Shown here: one piece after another, positions 1 to 9,556 of the stretch
Layout of the letters: the number at the start of each line of letters is the position of its first letter
Position numbering within the stretch: the stretch's first letter is position 1
Assembly (NCBI RefSeq): GCF_000661955.1
Contig: NZ_CP007597.1
Span: 1,605,605-1,669,604, forward strand
Length of the DNA: 64,000 nt
Source: Stenotrophomonas rhizophila
Lineage (GTDB): Bacteria > Pseudomonadota > Gammaproteobacteria > Xanthomonadales > Xanthomonadaceae
Direction: 5' to 3'
Notes under the pieces: model-generated
Databases searched by the model: none
Told to the model about the DNA's origin: nothing
The model's input: the letters and a program-made list of their open reading frames with translations, nothing else
Position numbers and translations under genes: made by a program

Positions 1-391
1 TGATCAGCTGCTCGATCATGGTGACGATCTGCGGAATGTGCGCAGTGGCTTCCGGCTCGATGTCCGGCGGCACCACGCCCAGCGCGGCCATGTCCTCCCG
101 GTAGGCCGCGGCGAAGCGGTCGGTGATCGCCGAGATCGGCACGCCCTGTTCACGCGCGGCGGTGTTGATCTTGTCGTCCACGTCGGTGATGTTGCGGGCG
201 TAGCGCAGGCCGCCGAAGCGGCGCCGCAGCAGGTCGGCCAGCACCCCGAAGACCACCGGGCCGCGGGCGTTGCCGATGTGGACATAGTTGTAGACCGTGG
301 GGCCGCACACATACAGGGTCGGACAGGTCGGATCGAGCGGGGTGAACGGTTCGAGCTGGCGTGTCAGGTTGTTGTGCAGGCGCAGGGTCAT
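1..391 (-). CDS. cysS: Cysteinyl-tRNA synthetase, N-terminal part (gene runs off the window)
   Basis: Charges tRNA-Cys with cysteine in the cytoplasm. Only the first 130 codons are present, reading from the ATG at 391 down to base 1. The translation starts [16 protein letters not shown] and reaches [15 protein letters not shown] near residues 28-42. That stretch holds the zinc-binding Cys of class I CysRS and the HIGH-type ATP motif (here HIGN). It continues with [14 protein letters not shown], the conserved CysRS segment. The ATG is the first in frame and fits the usual family start. The gene is divergent from the secreted-protein gene at 582. The KMSKS motif and tRNA-binding region lie outside the window. 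Confidence 0.95.
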   Translation of the reverse strand, partial: MTLRLHNNLTRQLEPFTPLDPTCPTLYVCGPTVYNYVHIGNARGPVVFGVLADLLRRRFGGLRYARNITDVDDKINTAAREQGVPISAITDRFAAAYREDMAALGVVPPDIEPEATAHIPQIVTMIEQLI

Positions 392-581
392 GGGGGCGGT
401 GGTGGGGGCAAAAGGGGGCAAGCCCGCGATTTTAGATCACATCGGCGCCCAGCGCCGGGGCCGCGCGGCAACCGGCCCGGGGCAGGGGGGCTATGGGCAG
501 AATCATCGCGGAAGGGTAATGTTCAGCCCCTTGTGCCTGGCACTGCCTAAACTATCCACCTTGTCCACTTCCCTGTTGCCA

Positions 582-1145
582 ATGAAATCCGCTTCGTTGT
601 TGACCCTGACCTGCCTGCTTGGCGGTGCTGCCTCCGTGGCCTGCGCCCAGGACGGCGAGGTCCGGAACCGGGTGGTGATCGTGGAGAACGTGAAGTTCGA
701 CTACGCCCAGGTGCTCAACGTCGAACCGGTGTTCCAGACGCTGCGCGCGACCCGCACCGAAGAACACTGCGAGCCGGTCTCCACGCGCACGCTGGCTCCG
801 GTCAACGTCACCGGGGAAGAGCCGCAGGAAGACAAGGGCCGGTTCGGCCGTTTCATGGATTCGGTGCGCTCCATCTTCCGCCGCGAAGACGGCACCGAGG
901 AAGAGATGCCGGTGGCCGAAGCGCCCGCACCGGCGGCCAACAACGGCCCGCTGTTGACCCGTGAATGCCGGATCATCCCGGTCGGCCGCGAGTTCCGCCG
1001 GCCGATCGCCTACGACGTGGATTACGTCTACAAGGGCACCAAGTACCGCTCGCGCCTGCCCGAAGATCCGGGCAACCGGCTCAAGATCCGCGTCTCGATC
1101 ACCCCGTGGATCGGCGCCGAGCAGGGCAGCGCGGCCAATCCCTGA
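582..1145 (+). CDS. Conserved secreted protein of unknown function
   Basis: A 187-residue protein that I do not recognise by name. It begins MKSASLLTLTCLLGGAASVACAQDG, a clear signal peptide with probable cleavage after the Ala of ACAQ, so it should be periplasmic or outer-membrane associated. The mature part has FDYAQVLNVEPVFQ early on, a basic and acidic linker around residues 85-110 (RRED, TEEE) and a Pro/Ala spacer. The C-terminal third carries YDVDYVYKGTKYRSRLP and resembles the tail of small envelope proteins of the 17-kDa antigen type. No glycine zipper is visible. The frame is open further upstream, but the ATG at 582 is the one that gives the signal peptide. Confidence 0.75.
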   Translation: MKSASLLTLTCLLGGAASVACAQDGEVRNRVVIVENVKFDYAQVLNVEPVFQTLRATRTEEHCEPVSTRTLAPVNVTGEEPQEDKGRFGRFMDSVRSIFRREDGTEEEMPVAEAPAPAANNGPLLTRECRIIPVGREFRRPIAYDVDYVYKGTKYRSRLPEDPGNRLKIRVSITPWIGAEQGSAANP

Positions 1146-1217
1146 GGCCGTTCACCGGCCCTGTGAAGGGTGTCCCACCCCGTGAGGGGCGTACCCGGCC
1201 ACGGCCGGTGCCCACAA

Positions 1218-1260
1218 TTGACATTCAGGCCTTGCACCCACCCGGGGTGCATGCAAAGAT
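1218..1260 (+). promoter_or_regulatory. Possible promoter and inverted-repeat operator of the arginine cluster
   Basis: TTGACA at 1218-1223 matches a -35 hexamer, but no good -10 lies 16-18 bases downstream. The alternative pair TTGCAC (1232-1237) and AAAGAT (1255-1260), with 17-bp spacing, is weak and would make the following leader ORF nearly leaderless. A perfect 7-bp inverted repeat, TGCACCC (1233-1239) and GGGTGCA (1245-1251), sits between them. It could be an operator or an RNA hairpin. It does not resemble an ArgR box. The start site is not fixed by sequence alone. Confidence 0.3.
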
Positions 1261-1268
1261 GGGCGGCC

Positions 1269-1370
1269 ATGAAACTCACCGACTTCCAGCACGACACCAG
1301 CGCCGCCCGTATGGCTACGGGCATGACGTCGCGTGCCCGCCGACCGGAACCCCACATTTTCGCTGGGTAA
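1269..1370 (+). CDS. Putative arginine-rich leader peptide of the arginine operon
   Basis: A 33-residue ORF, ATG at 1269 and TAA at 1368-1370, starting MKLTDFQHDTSAARM and ending with RARRPEPHIFAG. Four codons are Arg, three of them within four codons (CGT GCC CGC CGA at 1332-1343). The RNA after these codons can fold into mutually exclusive hairpins ending in a Rho-independent terminator, about 115 bases before argF'. That is the arrangement of leader peptides such as TrpL or HisL. The proposed job is to sense charged tRNA-Arg, or arginine through nascent-chain arrest, and so set readthrough into argF'. No Shine-Dalgarno better than GATGGG at 1258-1263 is visible. This is an inference from architecture; I do not recall a described homologue. 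Confidence 0.55.
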   Translation: MKLTDFQHDTSAARMATGMTSRARRPEPHIFAG

Positions 1371-1423
1371 CCGGAGCTTCGTGCTGTCTGTTCGGAAAAC
1401 CCAGCCCCCGCGCTGGGTTTTTT
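1338..1423 (+). promoter_or_regulatory. Predicted transcription attenuator (alternative hairpins 1:2, 2:3, 3:4)
   Basis: Four segments can be read by eye. Segment 1 (1344-1352, CCGG-A-ACCC) lies just after the Arg codons. Segment 2 (1362-1374, containing GCTGGGT and CCGG) overlaps the leader stop codon. Segment 3 is ACCCAGC at 1399-1405. Segment 4 is GCTGGGT at 1412-1418. Segments 2 and 4 carry the same 7-mer, so segment 3 can pair with either. A ribosome stalled on CGC CGA at 1338-1343 would cover segment 1, leave 2 free to pair with 3, and prevent the 3:4 terminator. A ribosome that reaches the stop codon would mask 2 and let 3:4 form. This matches the trp/his type of attenuation. Confidence 0.6.
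1396..1423 (+). terminator. Rho-independent terminator (attenuator stem 3:4) before argF'
   Basis: A 10-bp stem (1396-1405 with 1412-1421) closes a six-base loop at 1406-1411. The 3' arm runs into a T tract ending at 1423. It lies upstream of argF' and downstream of the leader ORF, so it can act as the attenuator. It could alternatively be a plain terminator for the small transcript, but the repeated GCTGGGT argues for regulated formation. Confidence 0.75.
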
Positions 1424-1538
1424 CGTTTCTACGATCTGAAAAGTTTCATCTGTATACGTTTTGTTGAGCCCTGAACGCGCCCCGGCGCCCCCAACCTCCG
1501 CCGGCAACGGTGGAAAACCAGCCGCAAAGGATCGATCG

Positions 1539-2549
1539 ATGTCCCTGAAGCACTTCCTGAACACCCAGGATTGGAGCCGCACCGACCTGGATGCCCTGCT
1601 GACCCAGGCCGCGCTGTTCAAGCGCAACAAGCTGGGCGACGAGCTCAAGGGCAAGTCGATTGCCCTGGTGTTCTTCAATCCCTCCATGCGCACCCGCACC
1701 AGCTTCGAGCTGGGTGCCTTCCAGCTGGGCGGGCACGCCATCGTGCTGCAGCCGGGCAAGGACGCATGGCCGATCGAGTTCAACCTGGGCACGGTGATGG
1801 ACGGGGACACCGAGGAGCACATCGCCGAAGTGGCCAAGGTGCTGGGCCGCTACTGCGACCTGATCGCGGTGCGTGCCTTCCCGAAGTTCATCGACTGGGC
1901 CAAGGACCGCGAAGACATCGTGCTCAAGAGCTTCGCCAAGTACTCGCCGGTGCCGGTGATCAACATGGAAACCATCACCCACCCGTGCCAGGAACTGGCC
2001 CACGTGATGGCGCTGCAGGAGCATTTCGGTACCCAGGACCTGCGCGGCAAGAAGTACGTGCTGACCTGGACCTACCACCCCAAGCCGCTGAACACCGCGG
2101 TGGCCAACTCGGCGCTGACCATCGCCACCCGCATGGGCATGGACGTGACCCTGCTGTGCCCGACCCCGGATTACATCCTGGACGAGCGCTACATGGGCTG
2201 GGCCGAGCAGAACGTGGCCGAGAGCGGTGGGTCGCTGCAGGTCAGCCACGACATCGCCAGCGCCTACGCCGGCGCCGACGTGGTGTACGCCAAGAGCTGG
2301 GGCGCGCTGCCGTTCTTCGGCAACTGGGAACCGGAAAAGCCGATCCGCGACCAGTACCAGCACTTCATCGTGGACGAAGCCAAGATGGCGCTGACCAACA
2401 ACGGCGTGTTCAGCCATTGCCTGCCGCTGCGCCGCAACGTGAAGGCCACCGACGGCGTGATGGACTCGGCGCAGTGCATCGCGATCAACGAGGCTGAAAA
2501 CCGCCTGCATGTGCAGAAGGCGATCATGTCGGCGTTGATCGGCCGCTAG
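1539..2549 (+). CDS. argF': N-acetylornithine carbamoyltransferase (AOTCase)
   Basis: Transfers the carbamoyl group from carbamoyl phosphate to N-acetyl-L-ornithine, giving N-acetylcitrulline. This replaces ornithine carbamoyltransferase in the Xanthomonadaceae arginine pathway. The protein is 336 residues, close to known AOTCases. The carbamoyl-phosphate loop SMRTRTS is at residues 49-55. The acetylornithine-specific stretch [16 protein letters not shown] follows, and the catalytic HCLPLRRN is at 293-300. ATG 1539 is preceded by AAAGG at 1526-1530. The gene opens the arginine cluster behind the attenuator. Its partner argE' at 4062 removes the acetyl group one step later, which supports this specificity over an ordinary OTCase. 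Confidence 0.95.
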   Translation: MSLKHFLNTQDWSRTDLDALLTQAALFKRNKLGDELKGKSIALVFFNPSMRTRTSFELGAFQLGGHAIVLQPGKDAWPIEFNLGTVMDGDTEEHIAEVAKVLGRYCDLIAVRAFPKFIDWAKDREDIVLKSFAKYSPVPVINMETITHPCQELAHVMALQEHFGTQDLRGKKYVLTWTYHPKPLNTAVANSALTIATRMGMDVTLLCPTPDYILDERYMGWAEQNVAESGGSLQVSHDIASAYAGADVVYAKSWGALPFFGNWEPEKPIRDQYQHFIVDEAKMALTNNGVFSHCLPLRRNVKATDGVMDSAQCIAINEAENRLHVQKAIMSALIGR

Positions 2550-2559
2550 TGCCAACGGG

Positions 2560-2679
2560 GTAGAGCCGACCGTTGGTCGGCTGCACCTCAACCGTCACAC
2601 CGAAGATTTCAGCCGACCGGCGCAGGATTTCAGCCGACCGGCGTACCGAACAATTCAGCCGACCAACGGTCGGCTCTAC
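2560..2679. repeat. SMAG-type REP pair in opposite orientation with a 21-bp tandem duplication between
   Basis: GTAGAGCCGACCGTTGGTCGGCT runs from 2560 and its reverse complement ends at 2679. Both are short hairpins with a GTAG terminus, as described for SMAG repeats of Stenotrophomonas maltophilia. Between them a 21-bp unit starting GATTTCAGCCGACCGGCG occurs twice in tandem (2605-2625 and 2626-2646). The whole block fills most of the argF'-argG gap and could fold into a large hairpin in mRNA. Confidence 0.85.
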
Positions 2680-2712
2680 CAATTCTTTATCTCCCAATTG
2701 GACCTGACCCCC

Positions 2713-3906
2713 ATGAGCAACAAAGACATCGTCCTGGCTTTCTCCGGTGGACTCGACACCAGCTTCTGCGTGCCGTACCTGCAGGAGCGCGGCTACAACG
2801 TGCATACCGTGTTCGCCGACACCGGCGGCGTGGATGACGAAGAGCGCGATTTCATCGAGAAGCGTGCCGCCGAACTGGGCGTCACCAGCCACGTCACCGT
2901 CGACGGTGGCCCGGCGATCTGGAGCGGCTTCGTCAAGCCGTTCGTTTGGGCCGGCGAGGGCTATCAGGGCCAGTACCCGCTGCTGGTGTCCGACCGTTAC
3001 CTGATCGTGGATGCCGCGCTCAAGCGCGCCGCCGAGCTGGGCACCAACATCATCGCCCACGGCTGCACCGGCATGGGCAATGACCAGGTCCGCTTCGACC
3101 TGGCCGTGAAGGCGCTGGGCGACTACCAGATCGTCGCGCCGATCCGCGAAATCCAGAAGGAACACACCCAGACCCGCGCCTACGAGCAGAAGTACCTGGA
3201 AGAGCGTGGCTTCGGCGTGCGTGCCAAGCAGCAGGCCTACACCATCAACGAGAACCTGCTGGGCCTGACCATGTCCGGCGGCGAGATCGACCGTTGGGAA
3301 GCCCCGGGCGAAGGTGCCCGCGGCTGGTGCGCACCGCGCAGCGAATGGCCGGAACAGGCACTGACGGTCACCCTGAAGTTCGTCGAAGGCGAAGCCGTCG
3401 AGCTGGACGGCACGGCGCTGCCGGGTGAGCAGATCCTGGCCAAGCTCAACAAGCTGTTCGCCCCGTACGGCGTGGGCCGTGGCGTCTACACCGGTGACAC
3501 CGTGATCGGCCTGAAGGGCCGCATCGTGTTCGAAGCGCCGGGCCTGGTCTCGCTGCTGGCCGCGCACCGCGCGCTGGAAGACGCCGTGCTGACCAAGCAG
3601 CAGAACCGCTTCAAGCCGGACGTGGCGCGCAAGTGGGTGGAGCTGGTGTACGAAGGCTTCTACCACGACCCGCTGAAGACCGACATCGAAGCCTTCCTGA
3701 AGTCCTCGCAGGCCAAGGTCAACGGCGAAGTGGTGCTGGAAACCCGCGGTGGCCGTGTGGATGCCGTGGCGGTGAAGTCGCCGCACCTGCTCAACACCAA
3801 GGGCGCTACGTATGCACAGTCGGCCGACTGGGGCGTGGAAGAGGCCGAAGGCTTCATCAAGCTGTTTGGTATGAGCTCCACGCTGTACGCGCAGGTCAAC
3901 CGCTAA
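2713..3906 (+). CDS. argG: Argininosuccinate synthase
   Basis: Condenses citrulline and aspartate using ATP to form argininosuccinate, the penultimate arginine step. It is 397 residues, close to the family's usual 400. The ATP pyrophosphatase motif FSGGLDTS is at residues 10-17, and EEFYHDP-like ligand segments are recognisable later ([16 protein letters not shown]). ATG 2713 was chosen because the only in-frame alternative is a TTG at 2698. No strong Shine-Dalgarno precedes it. It follows argF' after the SMAG block. In this family citrulline is made by deacetylating acetylcitrulline (argE', the next gene), so argG acts after its downstream neighbour. Confidence 0.96.
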   Translation: MSNKDIVLAFSGGLDTSFCVPYLQERGYNVHTVFADTGGVDDEERDFIEKRAAELGVTSHVTVDGGPAIWSGFVKPFVWAGEGYQGQYPLLVSDRYLIVDAALKRAAELGTNIIAHGCTGMGNDQVRFDLAVKALGDYQIVAPIREIQKEHTQTRAYEQKYLEERGFGVRAKQQAYTINENLLGLTMSGGEIDRWEAPGEGARGWCAPRSEWPEQALTVTLKFVEGEAVELDGTALPGEQILAKLNKLFAPYGVGRGVYTGDTVIGLKGRIVFEAPGLVSLLAAHRALEDAVLTKQQNRFKPDVARKWVELVYEGFYHDPLKTDIEAFLKSSQAKVNGEVVLETRGGRVDAVAVKSPHLLNTKGATYAQSADWGVEEAEGFIKLFGMSSTLYAQVNR

Positions 3907-3920
3907 GGCGATTCACCGGG

Positions 3921-4031
3921 GTGCCGGCCGCTGGCCGGCGCCTCGCAAAGCCGATGGAGGGGTAGTGCCGGCCGCTGGCCGGCTCCTGGAACGGCCGGAT
4001 CATTGCAGAGCCGGCCAGCGGCCGGCACTAC
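3921..4031. repeat. SMAG-type REP cluster (one partial unit and an inverted pair)
   Basis: A unit GTGCCGGCCGCTGGCCGGCG lies at 3921-3940. A GTAG-ended unit starts at 3962, and its inverse ends at 4031 with CTAC. The stem sequence (GCCGGCCGCTGGCCGGC) differs from the pair before argG, while the GTAG end and layout are the same. The cluster fills the argG-argE' gap. Confidence 0.8.
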
Positions 4032-4061
4032 CGATTTTGAACCCTACGGATATCCAGACAC

Positions 4062-5150
4062 ATGTTGGAACAGACACTCGATCACCTGCAGCAGCTCGTG
4101 TCCTTCGACACGCGCAATCCGCCGCGGGCGATCACCACCGGCGGCATCTTCGATTACCTGCGTGCGAACCTGCCCGGGTTCAACGTGGAGGTGATCGACC
4201 ATGGCGACGGTGCGGTCAGCCTGTATGCGGTGCGTGGCACCCCGAAGTACCTGTTCAACGTGCACCTGGATACCGTGCCGGATTCGCCGCATTGGACGGC
4301 CGACCCGCACGTGATGCGGCGCGCCGAGGATCGCGTGATCGGGCTGGGCGTGTGTGACATCAAGGGCGCTGCGGCGGCACTGGTGGCCGCTGCCAACGCC
4401 AGCGATGGCGATGCCGCGTTCCTGTTCTCCAGCGACGAGGAAGCCAACGATCCGCGTTGCATCGCTGCCTTCCTGGCCCGTGGCATTCCGTATGAAGCGG
4501 TGCTGGTGGCCGAGCCGACCATGAGCGAAGCGGTGCTCGCGCACCGTGGCATCAGTTCGGTGCTGATGCAGTTCACCGGCCGCGCCGGGCATGCCTCGGG
4601 CAAGCAGGATGCGGCGGCCAGCGCGCTGCACCAGGCCATGCGCTGGGGCAACCGCGCGCTGGACCACGTGGAATCGCTGGCGCATGCACGCTTCGGCGGG
4701 CTCACCGGCCTGCGCTTCAACATCGGCCGGGTGGAAGGCGGTATCAAGGCCAACATGATTGCGCCTGCTGCCGAAGTGCGGTTCGGCTTCCGCCCGCTGC
4801 CGTCGATGGACATCGACGCGTTGCTGGCCACCTTCGCCGGGTTTGCCGAACCGGCCGCGGCGCAGTTCACCGAAACCTTCCGTGGCCCCAGTTTCCCGGC
4901 CGGCGACATCGCCGAAGCGGAAAACCGCCGCCTGGCCGCGCGCGACGTGGCCGATGCCCTGGATATTCCGATCGGCAACGCGGTGGACTTCTGGACCGAG
5001 GCCTCGCTGTTCTCGGCCGGCGGCTACACCACGCTGGTGTACGGTCCGGGCGACATCGCCCAGGCCCACACCGCCGATGAGTTCGTGACGCTGGAGCAGC
5101 TGCAGCGTTACACCGCATCCGTGCACCGCATCATCGCGCACGGTGCCTGA
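4062..5150 (+). CDS. argE': N-acetyl-L-citrulline deacetylase
   Basis: A zinc-dependent M20-family peptidase-like enzyme that hydrolyses N-acetylcitrulline to citrulline and acetate. It is 362 residues. The metal ligand block [12 protein letters not shown] is near residue 65, [17 protein letters not shown] near 92, and the acidic SSDEEANDP near 126 holds the catalytic Glu pair. The dimerisation region [20 protein letters not shown] is typical of M20. ATG 4062 follows the SMAG cluster directly. Its neighbours argF', argG and argH, together with AOTCase specificity, favour acetylcitrulline over acetylornithine as substrate. Sequence alone cannot fully separate it from ArgE or DapE. Confidence 0.9.
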   Translation: MLEQTLDHLQQLVSFDTRNPPRAITTGGIFDYLRANLPGFNVEVIDHGDGAVSLYAVRGTPKYLFNVHLDTVPDSPHWTADPHVMRRAEDRVIGLGVCDIKGAAAALVAAANASDGDAAFLFSSDEEANDPRCIAAFLARGIPYEAVLVAEPTMSEAVLAHRGISSVLMQFTGRAGHASGKQDAAASALHQAMRWGNRALDHVESLAHARFGGLTGLRFNIGRVEGGIKANMIAPAAEVRFGFRPLPSMDIDALLATFAGFAEPAAAQFTETFRGPSFPAGDIAEAENRRLAARDVADALDIPIGNAVDFWTEASLFSAGGYTTLVYGPGDIAQAHTADEFVTLEQLQRYTASVHRIIAHGA

Positions 5151-5223
5151 TCGAATGACGCCGTCGTGGTCCCCCACTGACGGAACTCCCATCGCGGCTT
5201 CGGCCGCCTGTGACGATACCGAA

Positions 5224-6549
5224 ATGCCTTCTTCCCAGCCCCACCGCCAGACCCGCCAGACCATCGTGCGCCTGCTTTCGAGCATGGCCAGCGCGAAGGA
5301 GATCAGCCAGTACCTCAAGCGTTTCTCGCAGCTGGACGCCAAGCGCTTCGCCGTGGTCAAGGTCGGCGGCGCGGTGCTGCGCGATGACCTGGATGCGCTG
5401 ACCTCCTCGCTGTCGTTCCTGCAGGAAGTCGGGCTGACCCCGATCGTGCTGCACGGCGCCGGCCCGCAGCTGGACGCCGAACTGTCGGCGGCCGGCATCG
5501 TCAAGGAAACCGTCAACGGCCTGCGCGTCACCTCGCCGGAAGGCCTGGCGATCGTGCGCCGGGTGTTCCAGGCGTCCAACCTGCAGCTGGTGGAGGCGCT
5601 GCAGCAGAACGGCGCCCGCGCCACCTCGATCACCGGCGGCGTGTTCGAAGCCGAGTACATGGACCAGGCCACCTATGGCCTGGTGGGTGAGGTGAAGAAG
5701 GTCAACCTGGCCCCGATCGAAGCCAGCCTGCGCGCCGGCTCGATCCCGGTGATCACCAGCCTGGGCGAAACCCGCTGCGGGCAGATCCTCAACGTCAACG
5801 CCGATTTTGCCGCCAATGAGCTGGTGCAGGAACTGCAGCCGTACAAGATCATCTTCCTGACCGGCACCGGCGGCCTGCTCGACGAAGAGGGCAAGGTGAT
5901 CGACTCGATCAACCTGTCCACCGAGTACGACCAGCTGATGCAGCAGCCGTGGATCCACGGCGGCATGCGGGTGAAGATCGAACAGATCAAGGATCTGCTG
6001 GATCGGCTGCCGCTGGAGTCGTCGGTGTCGATCACCCGGCCGGCGGACCTGGCCAAGGAGCTGTTCACTCACAAGGGCTCGGGCACGCTGGTGCGCAAGG
6101 GCGAAAAAGTCCTGCGCGCCACCGCCTGGGACGAACTGGACCTGCCGCGCCTGAAGGGCCTGATCGAATCCAGCTTCGGTCGCACCCTGGTGCCGGACTA
6201 CTTCGAGAAGACCAAGCTGCTGCGCGCCTACGTCAGCGAGAACTACCGCGCCGCGGTGATCCTCACCGACGAGGCCGAAGGCGTGTACCTGGACAAGTTC
6301 GCAGTACTCGACGACGCGCAGGGTGAAGGCCTGGGCCGCGCGGTGTGGAACGTGATGCTGGAGGAAACCCCGCAGCTGTTCTGGCGCTCGCGCAACGGCA
6401 ACCCGATCAACCACTTCTACTACGCCGAGTCCGACGGCTGCTACAAACAGGGCACCTGGAAGGTGTTCTGGTTTGGCGCCGACGGCTTCGAGCGCATTCG
6501 CACCTACGTTGAACACTGCGCCCTGCGCACCCCGAGCCTGGAGGGCTGA
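5224..6549 (+). CDS. argB: Bifunctional N-acetylglutamate synthase/kinase
   Basis: Catalyses the first two arginine steps, acetylation of glutamate and phosphorylation of N-acetylglutamate. It is 441 residues, the size of the NAGS-K fusions known from Xanthomonas and Maricaulis. An amino-acid kinase domain covers about residues 35-280 ([42 protein letters not shown]). A GNAT-like domain makes up the C-terminal 150 residues ([34 protein letters not shown]). ATG 5224 gives the usual length; ATG 5155 and GTG 5143 are in-frame alternatives. There is no separate argA in the window, consistent with the fusion. Confidence 0.93.
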   Translation: MPSSQPHRQTRQTIVRLLSSMASAKEISQYLKRFSQLDAKRFAVVKVGGAVLRDDLDALTSSLSFLQEVGLTPIVLHGAGPQLDAELSAAGIVKETVNGLRVTSPEGLAIVRRVFQASNLQLVEALQQNGARATSITGGVFEAEYMDQATYGLVGEVKKVNLAPIEASLRAGSIPVITSLGETRCGQILNVNADFAANELVQELQPYKIIFLTGTGGLLDEEGKVIDSINLSTEYDQLMQQPWIHGGMRVKIEQIKDLLDRLPLESSVSITRPADLAKELFTHKGSGTLVRKGEKVLRATAWDELDLPRLKGLIESSFGRTLVPDYFEKTKLLRAYVSENYRAAVILTDEAEGVYLDKFAVLDDAQGEGLGRAVWNVMLEETPQLFWRSRNGNPINHFYYAESDGCYKQGTWKVFWFGADGFERIRTYVEHCALRTPSLEG

Positions 6550-6554
6550 ACCCG

Positions 6555-7154
6555 ATGAATCACGCCGATTGGACCAAAGTGCCCACGCTGGCCGGCACCC
6601 ATGCCCGGCTGGAGCCGCTGCAGATGGCGCACATCGACGGTCTGCGCGGCGCGCTGGGCGACGGCACGCTGTCCAGCCTCTGGTACACCCAGGTGCCCAG
6701 CGCCAAGACCATGACCGGCTACGTGCAGGCCGCGCTGCAGGCCCAGGCCGACGGCAAGGTGTTGCCGTTCGTGGTGCTCAACGCGGCCGATGAAGTCGTG
6801 GGCACCACCCGCTACTACGCGATGGAAGAAGAGGTGCCGCGCCTGAGCATCGGCTACACCTGGTACGGGCAGGACGCGCAGCGTACCGGCATCAACACCG
6901 AGACCAAGCTGATGCTGCTCACCCATGCGTTCGAGCGGCTGGAGTGCCTGAGCGTGGTGTTCGAAACCAGCTGGTTCAACTTCGCCTCGCGTACCGCGAT
7001 CGCGCGGTTGGGTGCCAAGCAGGACGGCGTGCTGCGCAACCACAAGCGCCACCCCGACGGCACCCCGCGCGACACCGTCATCTTCTCCATCATCGATGCG
7101 GAATGGCAGGGCGTGAAGCGCCACCTGCAGCACCGCCTGGACGCACACGCATGA
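6555..7154 (+). CDS. GNAT N-acetyltransferase (RimJ/RimL-like) inside the arginine operon
   Basis: A 199-residue acetyltransferase of the RimJ/RimL type. It starts [21 protein letters not shown], has [20 protein letters not shown] in the middle, and carries the acetyl-CoA region [19 protein letters not shown] followed by [17 protein letters not shown]. The substrate is unknown. It starts five bases after argB and its stop overlaps the argC start (ATGA), so it is translationally coupled within the arginine operon. The context hints at acetylation of an arginine pathway intermediate or of a protein, but a general protein N-acetyltransferase is equally possible. Confidence 0.85.
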   Translation: MNHADWTKVPTLAGTHARLEPLQMAHIDGLRGALGDGTLSSLWYTQVPSAKTMTGYVQAALQAQADGKVLPFVVLNAADEVVGTTRYYAMEEEVPRLSIGYTWYGQDAQRTGINTETKLMLLTHAFERLECLSVVFETSWFNFASRTAIARLGAKQDGVLRNHKRHPDGTPRDTVIFSIIDAEWQGVKRHLQHRLDAHA

Positions 7155-8113
7155 GCAGCTCCCCGCAGTACACCGTCGGCATCGTCGGCGCCCGTGGCCA
7201 CACCGGCGCCGAGCTGATCAAGCTGATTGCCGCGCACCCGAACCTGCAGCTGGGCTTTGTGTCCTCGCGCGAACTGGCCGGGCAGCGTGTGGCCGACCAT
7301 CACCCCGACGTGGAGCAGGGCTCTGCCCTGCTGTTCGAAAACCTCGACGCCGACGCGGTCGCTGCCAAGGGCATGGACGCGGTGATCCTGGCGCTGCCCA
7401 ACGGGCTGGCCGCGCCGTTCGTCACCGCGCTGGACGCGGCCCGGCCGGACACGGTGATCGTGGACCTGTCGGCTGATCACCGCTTCGAGCCGAGCTGGTA
7501 CTACGGCCTGCCCGAACTGACCCGGGGCGATTACCTGGGCCAGAAGCACATCAGCAACCCGGGCTGCTATGCCACCGCGATGCAGCTGGCGATCAGCCCG
7601 TTGCTGACCCAGCTGGCCGGCCCGCCGCAGTGCTTCGGCGTGTCCGGGTATTCCGGCGCCGGCACCACCCCGTCGGACAAGAACAACCCGGAGCTGCTGC
7701 GCGACAACCTGATGCCGTACGCGCTCACCAACCACATGCACGAGCGCGAAGTCACCGCGCACCTGCGCGTGCCGGTGGAGTTCATGCCGCACGTGGCACC
7801 GCATTTCCGCGGCATCACCATGACCGTGAACCTGTGGTTGAACACCGTGGTCAAGCGCGAGGACGTGATGGCGCTGTACCAGAAGTACTACGCCAATGAA
7901 GCGCTGGTGGAAGTGATCGACGAGGCCCCGTGGGTCAGCCAGATCGCCGGCCGCCATGGCGTGCAGATCGGCGGCTTCGACGTGGCCCCGGGTGGCAAGC
8001 GGGTGGTGGTGGTGGCGACCCTGGACAACCTGCTCAAGGGCGCGGCTACCCAGGCCATCCAGAACCTCAACCTGGCGCTGGGCCTGGACGAACTGGCCGC
8101 GATCCCGCACTGA
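7151..8113 (+). CDS. argC: N-acetyl-gamma-glutamyl-phosphate reductase
   Basis: Reduces N-acetylglutamyl phosphate with NADPH to the semialdehyde, the third arginine step. It is 320 residues. The nucleotide-binding [13 protein letters not shown] is at residues 10-22. The catalytic Cys is C139 in [10 protein letters not shown], and [12 protein letters not shown] follows near 172. ATG 7151 overlaps the stop of the GNAT gene by four bases. Length and motifs fit the argC type 1 family. Confidence 0.95.
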   Translation: MSSSPQYTVGIVGARGHTGAELIKLIAAHPNLQLGFVSSRELAGQRVADHHPDVEQGSALLFENLDADAVAAKGMDAVILALPNGLAAPFVTALDAARPDTVIVDLSADHRFEPSWYYGLPELTRGDYLGQKHISNPGCYATAMQLAISPLLTQLAGPPQCFGVSGYSGAGTTPSDKNNPELLRDNLMPYALTNHMHEREVTAHLRVPVEFMPHVAPHFRGITMTVNLWLNTVVKREDVMALYQKYYANEALVEVIDEAPWVSQIAGRHGVQIGGFDVAPGGKRVVVVATLDNLLKGAATQAIQNLNLALGLDELAAIPH

Positions 8114-8183
8114 ACCCTACCGGCGCGCACCGGCAACGGTGCGCGCACAACCCGGCGGAGCGATTCCGCCAACGGAGCAAGAC

Positions 8184-9479
8184 ATGGCAGACCTTCTGTG
8201 GCAGAAGCAGGGCGTCGCCGTCGACGCCAAGATCCAGACCTTCCTGGCCGGCGATGACGTGATCCTGGATCGTGAGTTCTTCCTGTATGACGTTGCCGCC
8301 AGCAAGGCGCACGCGCAGGGCCTGCAGCACATCGGCATCCTGTCCAGCGACGAGCTGGATGGCCTGCTGCGCGAGCTGGACGTGCTGGGTGCCGATTTCC
8401 GCAGCGGTGCATTCGTGCTGGATGAGCGCTTCGAGGATTGCCATTCGGCGATCGAAGCCCGCCTGACCGAACGCCTGGGCGATGCCGGTCGCAAGATCCA
8501 CACCGGGCGCAGCCGCAACGACCAGATCCTGGTGGCCACCCGCCTGTGGTTGAAGGACAAGCTGCTGCACGTGGCCGGCCTGAGCCGCGAGATCGCCAAG
8601 GTGGCGCTGGACCGCGCCGAGGCCGAGAAGGACCTGCCGGTGCCGGGCTACACCCACATCCAGCGCGCCGTGGTGTCCTCGGCGGGCATGTGGTGGGCCG
8701 GCTGGGCCGAGGCCTTCATCGACAACGCGATCCGCGCCCATGACACCTTCGCGCTGATCGACGCCAACCCGCTCGGCACCGCTGCCGGGTACGGCGTGAA
8801 CCTGCCGCTGGACCGCGCCCACACCACTGCCGCGCTCGGCTTTGCGCGGATGCAGGTGTCGCCGATCTACGCGCAGCTGTCGCGCGGCAAGTTCGAACTG
8901 GCCGCGCTGGAAGCGCTGGGCGGTGCCACCCTGGACCTGCGTCGCATCGCCTGGGACCTGTCGCTGTTCACCAGCGGCGAGTTCGGCTTCGTGGCGCTGC
9001 CGGCGCAGTACACCACCGGCAGCTCGATCATGCCCAACAAGCGCAACCCGGACGTGATCGAACTGATGCGCGCCACCCACGCCAGCGTGGCCGCCGCACG
9101 TACCGAGATCGAGCAACTGCTGTCGCTGCCGTCCGGCTATCACCGTGACCTGCAGAGCAGCAAGGGCGCCATCTTCCACGGCTTCGGCCGTGGCCTGGCC
9201 GCGCTGGAACTGCTGCCGGCGTTGCTGGCCAACCTGGAATGGCGCGACGACAAGCTGCGCGCGGCGATCGACTCGGGCATGTATGCCACTGACGTCGCGG
9301 TGGAAGCGGCGGTGGCCGGCGTTCCGTTCCGCGAGGCCTACAAGGCCGCCGCGGCCGGCGCCGACAGTGCCGGGCAGGGGCGCACGCCCGAAGGCAGCCT
9401 GGCCGCGCGCGTGTCGCCCGGCGCGGCCGCCGACCTGCGGCTGGACGAACTGCGCGCCCGCTGGGCCGCGCTGGTGTAA
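8184..9479 (+). CDS. argH: Argininosuccinate lyase
   Basis: Splits argininosuccinate into arginine and fumarate, the last pathway step. It is 431 residues, within the fumarase/aspartase superfamily range. The signature loop [11 protein letters not shown] is at residues 280-290, and TGRSRNDQ, another lyase landmark, lies near 106. ATG 8184 is preceded by GGAG at 8174-8177. The gene starts 70 bases after argC. The C-terminal region is Ala/Gly rich, as is common in this family. Confidence 0.95.
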   Translation: MADLLWQKQGVAVDAKIQTFLAGDDVILDREFFLYDVAASKAHAQGLQHIGILSSDELDGLLRELDVLGADFRSGAFVLDERFEDCHSAIEARLTERLGDAGRKIHTGRSRNDQILVATRLWLKDKLLHVAGLSREIAKVALDRAEAEKDLPVPGYTHIQRAVVSSAGMWWAGWAEAFIDNAIRAHDTFALIDANPLGTAAGYGVNLPLDRAHTTAALGFARMQVSPIYAQLSRGKFELAALEALGGATLDLRRIAWDLSLFTSGEFGFVALPAQYTTGSSIMPNKRNPDVIELMRATHASVAAARTEIEQLLSLPSGYHRDLQSSKGAIFHGFGRGLAALELLPALLANLEWRDDKLRAAIDSGMYATDVAVEAAVAGVPFREAYKAAAAGADSAGQGRTPEGSLAARVSPGAAADLRLDELRARWAALV

Positions 9480-9490
9480 CCACAACGACG

Positions 9491-9514
9491 GTAGTGCCGG
9501 GCTCTGCCCGGCAG
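9491..9514. repeat. Single SMAG-type REP
   Basis: GTAGTGCCGGGCTCTGCCCGGCAG: a GTAG terminus followed by a hairpin (GCCGGGC/GCCCGGC). It lies twelve bases after the argH stop and could mark or protect the 3' end of the argH transcript. Confidence 0.75.
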
Positions 9515-9556
9515 ACCACCACAACGGCGCTGCCCGACCCCCCGAATGGACACCCC

